From assembly GCA_031280065.1 (NCBI GenBank), contig JAITHH010000046.1, positions 1 through 10,979 on the forward strand: 10,979 nt of DNA. Direction: 5' to 3'. Shown here piece after piece: positions 1 to 6,724 of this stretch (within the stretch, counting starts at the first letter, position 1; each line of letters starts with the position of its first letter). The stretch comes from Treponema sp. (lineage in GTDB: Bacteria; Spirochaetota; Spirochaetia; Treponematales; Breznakiellaceae). Made by a program: the position numbers and the translations under genes. Below the pieces are notes generated by a model, which did no database searches, was not told the origin of the DNA, and was given only the letters and a program-made list of their open reading frames with translations.

Positions 1-198
1 CGGAGAGCTTACAGCCTGCGAAAAAGCGGAAAACCGGCGTATTTCCCATGAACGCATCCTCATTGAACATATTAACGCCAAGATAAAGGTGTTCAAAATT
101 ACGTCTAACAAATACCGCAACCGCGCGTTTTGGATTACGCATGTCATTAATTTGCGGTCTTATCAATTTTGAAAACACAAAGTAATTTCCGATGAGGT
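1..198 (+). mobile_element. Right-hand end of an IS5-family insertion sequence (left part outside the window)
   Basis: This stretch carries the last part of a DDE transposase gene (stop at 170-172) and about 26 bases of trailing sequence. The element probably ends near 195-198. Read inward from there on the - strand, the end begins AGACCTCATCGGAAA, and a CTAA/TTAG-like tetranucleotide lies at the junction (198-201), which suits the short TA-containing targets used by several IS5 subgroups. The other terminal repeat is outside the window, so the exact end and the target duplication are inferred rather than seen. Confidence 0.6.
2..172 (+). CDS. IS5-family DDE transposase, C-terminal fragment
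   Basis: The reading frame is open from the window edge to the stop at 170-172 and gives 56 residues. They contain ERILIEHINAKIKVFKI and NKYRNRAF, the pattern of the last conserved block of IS4/IS5 DDE endonucleases. In this block the Glu of I/V-E-H is the third catalytic acidic residue, followed by the K-x-F-K-I and Y-R-N-R segments. The start and the two catalytic Asp residues lie to the left of the window, so it is not known whether the gene is intact. The frame ends cleanly in ...NLRSYQF. It points toward, and nearly meets, the oppositely oriented transposase fragment ending at 199. The family assignment is firm; the subgroup is not. Confidence 0.8.
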   Translation, partial: GELTACEKAENRRISHERILIEHINAKIKVFKITSNKYRNRAFWITHVINLRSYQF

Positions 199-462
199 CT
201 AATATACCCCCGCGCTCAGCAGCCCTTCCTGAACCAGGGCGGTATAGACCCGTTCCGGCACCCCTTTCTCCGCCCAGCGGTTCAGTCTGACATATATGCT
301 ATGCCAATTTCCGAAACGCTCAGGCAGCGCCCGCCATTTGCAGCCGTTTTCACACCGGTAAATGAGGGCGTTCAGGAGGGCGCGGTTTTCAATTTTGACA
401 TTCCCCCGCTGTACCGGCAGCAGCCCGGCAATCCGCAGGAACTGTTTTTCGCTTAATTCCAT
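199..462 (-). pseudogene. IS5-family transposase, N-terminal part (truncated)
   Basis: The 87 residues begin MELSEKQFLRIAGLLPVQRG and contain NALIYRCENGCKWRALPERFGNW and a following YVRLNRWAEKGV segment. This is the N-terminal helical domain (DUF4096 type) of IS5-family transposases. The frame stops after ...LLSAGVY, just before the position where family members normally continue into the first catalytic Asp of the DDE domain (V-x-S-L-D-S-T type). The stop codon coincides with the junction to the + strand IS end near 198, so truncation by that insertion is the simplest reading. The alternative is an ORFA of a two-frame transposase made by programmed frameshifting, but no ORFB continuation is visible downstream on this strand. 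No good Shine-Dalgarno at normal spacing precedes the ATG at 462. Its own terminal repeat may lie around 485-505, where the - strand reads GGGGCGTGTTCACAC; this is a guess. Confidence 0.7.
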
Positions 463-631
463 GCCTCATTATATCTATTTTCTCTTGTGTGAACACGCCC
501 CAGGGCAGCGCTGGTTAAAGCGGGCTTTTTAAACATGACGTGCGGCTTGCGAACCTCCGGTTAATCCGCCATTGGCCGGTTCACATTGCTCTTTTCTCTG
601 TTTCTGACTATGGTGACCGAGGGGGCGGAGT
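463..631. other. Gene-free leader between IS remnant and acoR
   Basis: No convincing gene or RNA lies here. It should hold the promoter of the downstream regulator, but I see no good sigma-70 -35/-10 pair and no correctly spaced sigma-54 element. Small symmetric motifs are present: AACC-tcc-GGTT at 552-562, and a second CCGGTT at 576-581. These could be operator-like but are too short to claim. The left part probably includes the outer end of the truncated IS element. Confidence 0.4.
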
Positions 632-2620
632 ATGGGAATACCATCGCAGGATGATATAAAAAAGGCCAGGGAGTTTTTTCAGCAAAGCGGGATAGCGCCT
701 GATATACCGATACCGCCCAAGGTGCTTGAATCGTGGGTCCGTTCCCGGAAGGCGGGGGTTACTCCAGAGCGGACGGATAAGACCCTGCTTCCCCCGGAGG
801 AAGTGCGGAAGCGGGTCAGCGCAAGGAAGAATTTTTTTGATACCGCGTCTTCCATACTGGCGGGGATCTACCGGTTCACCATCGGTTCCGGCTTTATAGC
901 CGCGATATTTGATGAAGACGGCTATGTACTGAGCATCACCGGCGATCAGGAGATCATGTCCATGGCCAAGGCCAACGGAATGACCAGCGGCTGCAACCGC
1001 AGCGAAAAAAACATCGGCACCAATGGAATCGGAACTGCCCTGGCAATCGGCGACGCCATTCAAATTTCCGGGGAAGAACACTATTTCCCCATGCATTACA
1101 ATTGGACCTGTTCCGGCGCGCCTGTTTTTGATCCCCAGGGATATATTATCGGCGGAATTTGTATTATCGGTGCCATGCCGAAAGCGAATCTGCACACCTT
1201 GGGCATGGCGTCAGCCGCGGCAAAGGCGGCCAGCCAGCTCCTGCTGATGCAGGACGCCTATGAACGGTTAAAACGGACCCAGCAAAGCATGTACGCCATG
1301 CTTTCCGCCTGGCCCTCGGGGGTGATGCTGGTGGATAAAAGCCTCTGTATTATCCGCGTCAACCGGGGCGCGGCGCAGTTACTGGGCAGACAAATAGAAC
1401 AACTGGAAGGCCATGCGTTAAAGGAATTCATGCCCACGGATTTCTTTGATTCAGGGGGACATGAATCCCTGTACGATCATCAGGTTACGCTGGAAACCGG
1501 CAGAAAAACAGTACGCCTTTCACTGTCGGTGAAGATCACCGACGCCCATGATTATGTGCTGTTTTTTGAAAAAACCGAAAATTTGCATAAACGCATTAAC
1601 CGTATCATCGGCTCTGAGGCCAAGTTTACCCTGGATGATATTATCGGCGATTCCGCGGTGATGCTGGAGGCGGTCCGCATGGCCCAGCTCGCGGCCCAGA
1701 ACGACGCGAATGTCTTTTTAAAGGGAGAAAGCGGAACCGGCAAGGAGATGTTCGCCCAGGCGATCCACAACGCCGGCGGACGGCGGGACGGTCCCTTTGT
1801 GGCGATTAACTGCGGGGCTATTCCCAAAAGTTTGATAGAAAGCGAACTGTTCGGTTATGAAGGCGGCAGTTTTACCGGCGCGAAACGGGAGGGCTGCCCC
1901 GGAAAATTTGAACTCGCCAACGGCGGCACGATCTTTCTTGACGAAATCGGCGACATGCCCTTTGACGTGCAGGTGAGCCTGCTGCGGGTGCTGCAAAACC
2001 GCGAGGTCAGCCGCATCGGTTCCAGCAGGACCATCAAGATAGATGTCCGGGTCATTTCCGCCACCCATCAAAACGTGGAGGAGGCGGTCCTGCACAACGA
2101 ATTCAGAAACGATCTCTACTACCGGCTGAATGTCTTTGATATTACCATACCTTCCCTGCGGGAGCGCCAGGACGACATTATCACCCTGGCGGAGCATTTT
2201 CTGTATAAATACGCCGGATATGAGGGAAACCGCATTCACCGTTTCAGCCCCGCCGCGCTGGGGCTCCTGAAAAAATATCCCTGGCCCGGGAATGTGCGGG
2301 AACTGGAAAATGTGGTGGAACGGGCCATCTATATGTCCCCCATGGGACTCATTGAGCCCCGCTCCCTCTCGATCTGGAACAAAATGAACGAAGAGGACCA
2401 AAAGACGCCGCCGCCCCTCTCCGCCGCGCTGGAGGACGAGGCGAAAAGAACCGTCTTTGATATGATCCGCCATGAAAGCGAGCGGGAGCGTATTGAAAAC
2501 GCCCTGTATTCCACGGGCTTTAAGGTGAAGAAGGCCGCGGAAATATTGGGTATCAGCAGACGGACCATGTACCGCAGAATGTCCGCTTACGGAATTTCCA
2601 AAGAAAAGTATCTGCAATAA
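632..2620 (+). CDS. acoR: Sigma-54-dependent transcriptional activator, AcoR family
   Basis: This 662-residue bacterial enhancer-binding protein switches on sigma-54 promoters by ATP hydrolysis. Its N-terminal half (about residues 60-205) is the GAF-like sensory region of AcoR-type regulators, with the conserved [12 protein letters not shown] (127-138) and a [10 protein letters not shown] segment (158-167). A PAS-like segment spans about 215-325. The AAA+ domain (about 333-560) shows Walker A GESGTGKE (365-372), a sigma-54 contact loop GSFTGA (412-417; the usual motif is GAFTGA), Walker [12 protein letters not shown] (431-441), [10 protein letters not shown] (491-500) with the likely arginine finger, and [10 protein letters not shown] (551-560). 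A Fis-type helix-turn-helix lies at about 622-652 ([18 protein letters not shown]). The ATG at 632 is preceded by AGGGGG at 620-625, six bases away. It sits immediately upstream of, and in line with, the operon it probably controls. In known aco systems AcoR responds to acetoin; the ligand here is inferred from that context. Confidence 0.92.
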   Translation: MGIPSQDDIKKAREFFQQSGIAPDIPIPPKVLESWVRSRKAGVTPERTDKTLLPPEEVRKRVSARKNFFDTASSILAGIYRFTIGSGFIAAIFDEDGYVLSITGDQEIMSMAKANGMTSGCNRSEKNIGTNGIGTALAIGDAIQISGEEHYFPMHYNWTCSGAPVFDPQGYIIGGICIIGAMPKANLHTLGMASAAAKAASQLLLMQDAYERLKRTQQSMYAMLSAWPSGVMLVDKSLCIIRVNRGAAQLLGRQIEQLEGHALKEFMPTDFFDSGGHESLYDHQVTLETGRKTVRLSLSVKITDAHDYVLFFEKTENLHKRINRIIGSEAKFTLDDIIGDSAVMLEAVRMAQLAAQNDANVFLKGESGTGKEMFAQAIHNAGGRRDGPFVAINCGAIPKSLIESELFGYEGGSFTGAKREGCPGKFELANGGTIFLDEIGDMPFDVQVSLLRVLQNREVSRIGSSRTIKIDVRVISATHQNVEEAVLHNEFRNDLYYRLNVFDITIPSLRERQDDIITLAEHFLYKYAGYEGNRIHRFSPAALGLLKKYPWPGNVRELENVVERAIYMSPMGLIEPRSLSIWNKMNEEDQKTPPPLSAALEDEAKRTVFDMIRHESERERIENALYSTGFKVKKAAEILGISRRTMYRRMSAYGISKEKYLQ

Positions 2621-2641
2621 TGTGACGATCCGTGTCATTTG

Positions 2642-2692
2642 TGTGCCACCCCGGTTCCCCCTGCCGCGCCGTATATGGCGCACTGTGGCACA
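2642..2692. promoter_or_regulatory. Candidate upstream activator (enhancer) site for AcoR
   Basis: TGTGCCAC at 2642-2649 is the exact reverse complement of GTGGCACA at 2685-2692, with 35 bases between. Taking the transcription start as about 12 bases past the -12 element (near 2758), the arms are centred at about -113 and -70, the usual range for enhancer-binding proteins. It lies in the short gap between the regulator gene and the operon. The repeat is seen directly; AcoR binding is inferred. Confidence 0.5.
2666..2681. repeat. Short inverted repeat nested in the presumed enhancer
   Basis: GCGCC-GTATAT-GGCGC forms a perfect 5-bp inverted repeat with a 6-base centre. It lies between the two arms of the larger TGTGCCAC/GTGGCACA repeat. 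It could be a second protein site or simply spacer symmetry. It has no T-run, so it is not a terminator for the preceding regulator gene. Confidence 0.4.
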
Positions 2693-2732
2693 TAAACGGA
2701 CAAAATCACCCCCCAATGCCGTTTAATACTGT

Positions 2733-2748
2733 TGGCATGAAAATTGCT
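2733..2748 (+). promoter_or_regulatory. Sigma-54 (-24/-12) promoter of the symporter-aco operon
   Basis: The sequence TGGCAT-GAAAA-TTGCT matches the RpoN consensus TGGCACG-N4-TTGCW at every specified position except one (T for C at the sixth base). The invariant GG (2734-2735) and GC (2746-2747) are separated by exactly 10 bases. The promoter lies 113 bases past the regulator stop codon and 72 bases before the preferred symporter start. Because an AcoR-type sigma-54 activator is encoded directly upstream, this is very probably the substrate-induced promoter of the whole downstream cluster. Transcription would start near 2758. Confidence 0.88.
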
Positions 2749-2820
2749 TATTTAAGAACAAATGTACCCGGCGGTTTTTTAAGCGCCGGCCAATATTTTT
2801 GCATGAGGTTCATTGCTGAA

Positions 2821-4551
2821 ATGACAACTGGTATCATCATCGGACTTGTTTTATACGGCCTGTTTGTGTTTGGAATATCCATCAGGGCTTCAAAGAAAAC
2901 CCAGGGAGATTCGGAACAGTACCTGGTGGCCGGGCGTGCGGTGGGTCCCGTCGCCCTGCTGGGGACCACGTGCCTGTCGATTTGGAGCGCCCTGGCGTTT
3001 TACGGTTACGGCGCCGGGCTGTACCGGGCGGGCATCGGCTATTTTGGCGGAGCGGTGGGCGCGTTCTTTGTGGGCATATACGCCCCCACCATTATGTACC
3101 GCCTGTGGCTTCTGGGTAAACGGTATAACTATCTCACCCCGGGGGATTTCTTCTGCCACCGTTACCGGTCCCGCTTTTACCGCCTGGTGGTTTCCTTTGT
3201 GAGTGTCATTTGTATCATTCCCTATATATCGGTGCAGATAACCGGCGTGGCCAACGGCATCACCACCACCAGTTCCGGTAAAATCGGGTTCTGGCTTGTG
3301 GCAGCTATTCTGTCGGTGTATATCTTCTTGCACGTTTTGAAGGGGGGGAATAAATCGGTGGTGGGAACCGATACCCTGGCGGGGTTTACCGGGATCAGCA
3401 TCGCGGTGATTACTTCTATTGTATTTATTAGCCGTATTTCCGGCGGACTGGGGAACGCCACAAAAACGATTCTCCAAAACAGCCCCCAGGTGCTGGAAAT
3501 GTCAGGGGTCTACAGTAATTTTATCGGCTTCTTCGGCCTTGCCATGTCCGCGGGCATGTCGATTATCGCCTGGCCCCATATTGCCGTCCGATCCTACATG
3601 GCAAAATCAGAGGATGTTTTCAAGGTCATGGGGACCGCGTTCCCCCTGCTGGAACTCCTGGCCTTTGGAATGTTTGCCATTCAGGGTATCTGGGCCGGAC
3701 GGGCCGCCTATCCGAACCTGACCGGCGCGGCTACTGATACTATCATCCCCATGATGGCCCTGGAATACGCCCCCGCTGTCCTGGGAGTATTCCTGGTTAT
3801 GGGGGTATTCGCCTTCGGCATGTCCACCGCGGATTCCCAACTGGTGGTGGCGTCTTCCATTATTAACAACGATGTCATCCCCGCGCTGGGAAAGAACAAA
3901 AAAGAAAGCCGGCAAGGGGGGCTTAAAAACACCCAAATATGGCTGTTTATCCTTATGGCGCTGGTGCTGGTGGTGGTGAAATTCCGTCCCCCCTTCCTGG
4001 TAACGTACGCTTACGGTTTCTGCGCCCCCGGTTTTGCCCAGTTGATGCCCGCGCTGTTCGGCGGGATTTACTGGAGGCGTTCCACCACCCTGGGGGCAAT
4101 TACCGGGACTATCGGCGGATGCCTGGCGGTTATTATCACCCTCTTTATCTATAACCCCATTCCCAATGTGCACGGTATTCTCTGGGGCCTCTTGGTCAAC
4201 GTGATCCTGTTTGTCACGGTCAGCCTGTGTACCAGGCCGGACCAGCGGGCCATAACGGAAATCCATGACGAACTTGACGCCTTTTTCAGGTCCCGGAATA
4301 CCCCGGCCCACAAAGTATTACTGGCGCTGGTGGCGGTGATATTTGTGCAGGCCATCGTGGTATCCCCCTATCTGCCCAGCGTGATTCTGTTTGGCTGGTG
4401 TCCATTGCCCGCGTTCAACTATATCCTGTGCGCCTTTGAATTGGCTGCGGCGGGTTACTTTTTGGCGAAGAACCGGCTCTACGAGCCGGATGGTTCCAAA
4501 AAAGAATTCGGCGGAATTGCCGCCGGGATAACCTCAATAAAGGAGCAGTAA
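2821..4551 (+). CDS. Sodium:solute symporter (SSS family)
   Basis: This 576-residue, very hydrophobic inner-membrane protein couples Na+ entry to solute uptake. It has about 13-15 predicted membrane segments. Family marks include S-E-Q-Y-L-V-A-G-R near residues 31-39 after the first helix, and AFGMSTADSQL at 331-341, whose Ser/Thr residues correspond to the Na+-site region of SSS transporters. A soluble stretch (about 471-495) precedes two extra C-terminal membrane helices (about 497-550). The frame is open back to 2632, but that longer reading crosses the sigma-54 promoter. The in-frame ATG at 2803 lacks a ribosome site; the ATG at 2821 has GAGG at 2805-2808, 12 bases away (rather long), so I prefer 2821. 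The stop is 4 bases before the next gene. The substrate cannot be read from sequence; context suggests acetoin or a small carboxylate such as pyruvate, lactate or a hydroxy acid. SSS transporters are not the usual partner of aco genes as far as I know. Confidence 0.9.
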   Translation: MTTGIIIGLVLYGLFVFGISIRASKKTQGDSEQYLVAGRAVGPVALLGTTCLSIWSALAFYGYGAGLYRAGIGYFGGAVGAFFVGIYAPTIMYRLWLLGKRYNYLTPGDFFCHRYRSRFYRLVVSFVSVICIIPYISVQITGVANGITTTSSGKIGFWLVAAILSVYIFLHVLKGGNKSVVGTDTLAGFTGISIAVITSIVFISRISGGLGNATKTILQNSPQVLEMSGVYSNFIGFFGLAMSAGMSIIAWPHIAVRSYMAKSEDVFKVMGTAFPLLELLAFGMFAIQGIWAGRAAYPNLTGAATDTIIPMMALEYAPAVLGVFLVMGVFAFGMSTADSQLVVASSIINNDVIPALGKNKKESRQGGLKNTQIWLFILMALVLVVVKFRPPFLVTYAYGFCAPGFAQLMPALFGGIYWRRSTTLGAITGTIGGCLAVIITLFIYNPIPNVHGILWGLLVNVILFVTVSLCTRPDQRAITEIHDELDAFFRSRNTPAHKVLLALVAVIFVQAIVVSPYLPSVILFGWCPLPAFNYILCAFELAAAGYFLAKNRLYEPDGSKKEFGGIAAGITSIKEQ

Positions 4552-4555
4552 ATAG

Positions 4556-5671
4556 ATGATTCAACTGATTTTCAAGCCCGAACTGCACAAGTTTGCCTCG
4601 GGCGCGGAATTTGCCGCCAGTTTCGGCATCGGTAAACGGGACCTGGTTTTGACCAATGAGTATATTTTTCAGCCCTATTTTGGTCAGATGGGCCTTCAAA
4701 ACAAGGTGATCTATCAGGAACAATACGGCCCCGGCGAGCCCAGCGACACCATGGTTGACCGGATTCTCAAGGACGCGAAGGAAACCGGCTGTGAGCGGAT
4801 TATCGCTATCGGCGGGGGAACCGTTATCGACATCGCCAAAGCGCTGGCAGCCGCGGAGGATGAAACCGTGGACGAGCTCTACGATTCCGCCGGGAAGCTG
4901 ACCAAAAAACGCGGGCTGGTCATCGTGCCCACCACCTGCGGAACCGGCAGCGAGGTTACCAATATTTCCATTATCAACCGGACCCGGCTGGGAACAAAGA
5001 TGGGGCTGGTCAGCCCCGCCATGTTCGCGGATCACGCGGTCCTCATCCCGGAACTGCTGGAAAAACTGCCCCCTGGGGTTTTTGCCGCGAGTTCCATTGA
5101 CGCCCTTGTTCACGCGGCGGAATCGGCCCTCTCCCCCAAGGCGACCAGTTATACGAAACTGTTTTCATACCGGGCAATTGAAATGATCCTCAAGGGCTAT
5201 CAGGTTATTGCCGCCCAGGGATATGAGGCCCGCCTGAAACTGCTGGATGATTTCCTCACCGCGTCCAATTACGCGGGGCTTGCCTTTGGTACTGCCGGCT
5301 GCGGAACCGTCCACGCCATGAGCTATCCCTTTGGAGGGCAATACCATGTCGCCCACGGCGAAAGCAACTATGTCATTTTCACCGGCGTACTGAAACACTA
5401 CCTGAAACTTAAAAACGAAGGGGAAATCGCGGAACTGAACCGTTTTATGGCCTCCATATTGGGCGGTGAACCGGAAGACGTATATACCGCGCTGGACGCG
5501 CTGCTGGATACGATCATGCCCCATAAGGCGCTGGGGGAATACGGCGTCAAACCCGGGGATCTGCCTGGGTTTGCGCGCTTTGTTATGGAGAAACAGCAGC
5601 GCCTCATGGCCAACAGTTTTGTGCCCCTGGACGAAACTCAAATACTCAAAATATACCAGGAACTCTACTAG
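4556..5671 (+). CDS. Iron-containing alcohol dehydrogenase, 4-hydroxybutyrate dehydrogenase-like
   Basis: This 371-residue cytoplasmic type III alcohol dehydrogenase uses NAD(H) and a divalent metal. The nucleotide-binding glycine motif is GGGTVIDIAK (86-95), followed by VPTTCGTGSEVTN (124-136). The metal ligands fit D182, H186 (SSIDALVHAAES), H253 (GTVHAMSYP) and H267 (HVAHGESNY), with spacing normal for the family. Overall length, LTNEYIFQP (32-40), YGPGEPSD (57-64) and QQRLMANSF (347-355) recall, from memory, the NAD-dependent 4-hydroxybutyrate dehydrogenase of Clostridium kluyveri (also 371 residues) more than ethanol- or butanol-type members. Function could be interconversion of succinate semialdehyde and 4-hydroxybutyrate. 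Alternatively, in this operon it may reduce the acetaldehyde released from acetoin, or handle another small hydroxy compound. The start ATG has AAAGGAG (4539-4545) 10 bases upstream, within the end of the symporter gene. Family certain, substrate uncertain. Confidence 0.9.
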   Translation: MIQLIFKPELHKFASGAEFAASFGIGKRDLVLTNEYIFQPYFGQMGLQNKVIYQEQYGPGEPSDTMVDRILKDAKETGCERIIAIGGGTVIDIAKALAAAEDETVDELYDSAGKLTKKRGLVIVPTTCGTGSEVTNISIINRTRLGTKMGLVSPAMFADHAVLIPELLEKLPPGVFAASSIDALVHAAESALSPKATSYTKLFSYRAIEMILKGYQVIAAQGYEARLKLLDDFLTASNYAGLAFGTAGCGTVHAMSYPFGGQYHVAHGESNYVIFTGVLKHYLKLKNEGEIAELNRFMASILGGEPEDVYTALDALLDTIMPHKALGEYGVKPGDLPGFARFVMEKQQRLMANSFVPLDETQILKIYQELY

Positions 5672-5720
5672 GAAACTTTGGAAGGAAGTTCCAGGAACGA
5701 AGTTCTGGGAACTTTGTTCC
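5672..5720 (+). repeat. Cluster of alternative hairpins between the alcohol dehydrogenase and acoA
   Basis: In the 72-base intergenic gap, variants of a GGAACTTTGTTCC motif recur. The strongest stem pairs GGAACGAAGTTC (5694-5705) with GAACTTTGTTCC (5709-5720): 12 pairs including one G-U, with a 3-base loop. A competing pairing is AAGTTCC (5686-5692) with GGAACTT (5708-5714). GGAAGTTCC (5684-5692) is itself symmetric, and GAAACTTTG (5672-5680) repeats GGAACTTTG (5708-5716). No T-run follows, so this is not a standard terminator. It may be an mRNA-processing or stability element, an attenuator, or a copy of a dispersed short repeat. An in-frame ATG at 5678 would read through it, but it is not the acoA start. 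Confidence 0.65.
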
Positions 5721-5743
5721 CTCACAGTCTAACGGAGGAAGCT

Positions 5744-6703
5744 ATGAGCAAAAAATCGGATCGGGCGGAAATGGCAAAACGCTTTTATACCGTGATGTAC
5801 CGGACCCGCCGCTTTGAGGAAGAGGTATTTGAGTTTTATAAACGCGGCCTCATGCCTGGGCTTGCCCATTTGTACTTGGGCCAAGAGGCGGTTGCCGCGG
5901 GCGCCTGCGCGGCCCTGGGGGATGATGACTATATCGGTTCCACCCACCGGGGGCATGGACACCTGGTCGCCAGGGGCGCGGATTTGAACCGCATGATGGC
6001 GGAGATCCTCGGCAAGGAAACCGGTTATTCCAAAGGGAAAGGCGGTTCCATGCATATCATGGCCATGGACAAGGGCATCCTGGGCGCGAACGGCATTGTG
6101 GGCGGAGAAATACCTATCGCCGCGGGCGCGGCGTATTCGGCAAAGTACCGCGGAACCTCCCAGGTTACCATCGCCTTTTTCGGGGACGCGGCCGCTAACG
6201 AAGGAACCTTCCATGAGGCAATTAATATGTCCGCGGCCTGGGATTTGCCCATCGTCTTTGTAATCGAAAACAACCTCTACGGCATCTCCGTGGATATCCG
6301 CAAGGTAACCAAGGAACACCAGCTTTCCAAACGTGCCGCAGCCTATGGAATACCCGGCGTTACTATCGACGGCAACGATGTTTTTGCCGTGTACGAGGAA
6401 TGTGTAAAGGCCGTGGAATGGGCCCGGACCGGGAAAGGCCCCTCGATCATCGAGTGCAACACCTACCGGTGGCAGGGACACCACGTGGGGGATCCCGGGG
6501 ATTACCGCCCCAGCGAAGAAATCGCCGCGTGGAAAGCGGACGAGCCCATCGGGAAGCTGGAGAAACAGGGGCTTTTGACGGAAAGTGAAATAGCGGAAAT
6601 CAAAGCCGCGGTGGAAGCGGAAATCAAGGGGGCCTGCGCGTTTGCGGAGAACAGCCCCTATCCGCCGGAACCGGAAGCGTATACCGATGTGTTTGTGGAT
6701 TAA
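5744..6703 (+). CDS. acoA: Acetoin dehydrogenase E1 alpha subunit (thiamine-diphosphate dependent)
   Basis: This 319-residue alpha subunit of the heterotetrameric E1 component binds thiamine diphosphate with AcoB. It catalyses the first cleavage/decarboxylation step and passes the acyl group to lipoyl-AcoC. The family pattern is clear: HLYLGQEAVAAG (42-53), STHRGHGH (66-73), KGKGGSMH (97-104), the diphosphate-binding region FFGDAAANEGTFHEAIN (145-161) ending at ENNLYGIS (175-182), and the loop YRWQGHHVGDPGDYR (241-255). The third residue of the usual GDG is Ala149 (GDA). The ATG at 5744 has GGAGG (5734-5738) five bases upstream; the longer frame from 5678 runs through the hairpin element and has no family-like residues. 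Acetoin specificity is inferred from similarity, from length and from the AcoR/sigma-54 context. Pyruvate or branched-chain 2-oxoacid use cannot be excluded from sequence alone. Confidence 0.88.
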   Translation: MSKKSDRAEMAKRFYTVMYRTRRFEEEVFEFYKRGLMPGLAHLYLGQEAVAAGACAALGDDDYIGSTHRGHGHLVARGADLNRMMAEILGKETGYSKGKGGSMHIMAMDKGILGANGIVGGEIPIAAGAAYSAKYRGTSQVTIAFFGDAAANEGTFHEAINMSAAWDLPIVFVIENNLYGISVDIRKVTKEHQLSKRAAAYGIPGVTIDGNDVFAVYEECVKAVEWARTGKGPSIIECNTYRWQGHHVGDPGDYRPSEEIAAWKADEPIGKLEKQGLLTESEIAEIKAAVEAEIKGACAFAENSPYPPEPEAYTDVFVD

Positions 6704-6724
6704 TACGAGCGTGGAGGCGAATAA

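Noticed and set aside
506..532. Possible intrinsic terminator (CGCT/AGCG stem followed by a short T-run)
   Set aside because: The stem is only about 4 bp and no + strand gene ends just upstream; too weak to call.
572..590. Sigma-54-like element TTGGCC...TTGCT upstream of acoR
   Set aside because: GG and GC are 12 bases apart (8 from the second GG), not the required 10, so it is not a credible -24/-12 promoter.
2686..2701. TGGCAC at the right enhancer arm as a second -24 element
   Set aside because: There is no GC at the -12 position (bases 2699-2700 are GA); it is better explained as part of the inverted repeat.
1718..2716. Long open frames on the - strand opposite the regulator and the aco genes
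   Set aside because: They are antisense to well-supported conserved proteins, lack ribosome sites, and their translations show no recognisable domains; they arise from GC-rich codon bias.
2632..2820. Longer symporter reading frame starting at 2632
   Set aside because: The extra 63 residues are encoded across the enhancer repeat and the -24/-12 promoter, do not resemble SSS proteins, and have no ribosome site. The ATG at 2821 begins directly before the first membrane helix.
5678..5743. Upstream in-frame ATG for acoA
   Set aside because: It would translate the hairpin cluster, its 22 added residues do not look like the family, and the ATG at 5744 has a strong GGAGG at correct spacing.
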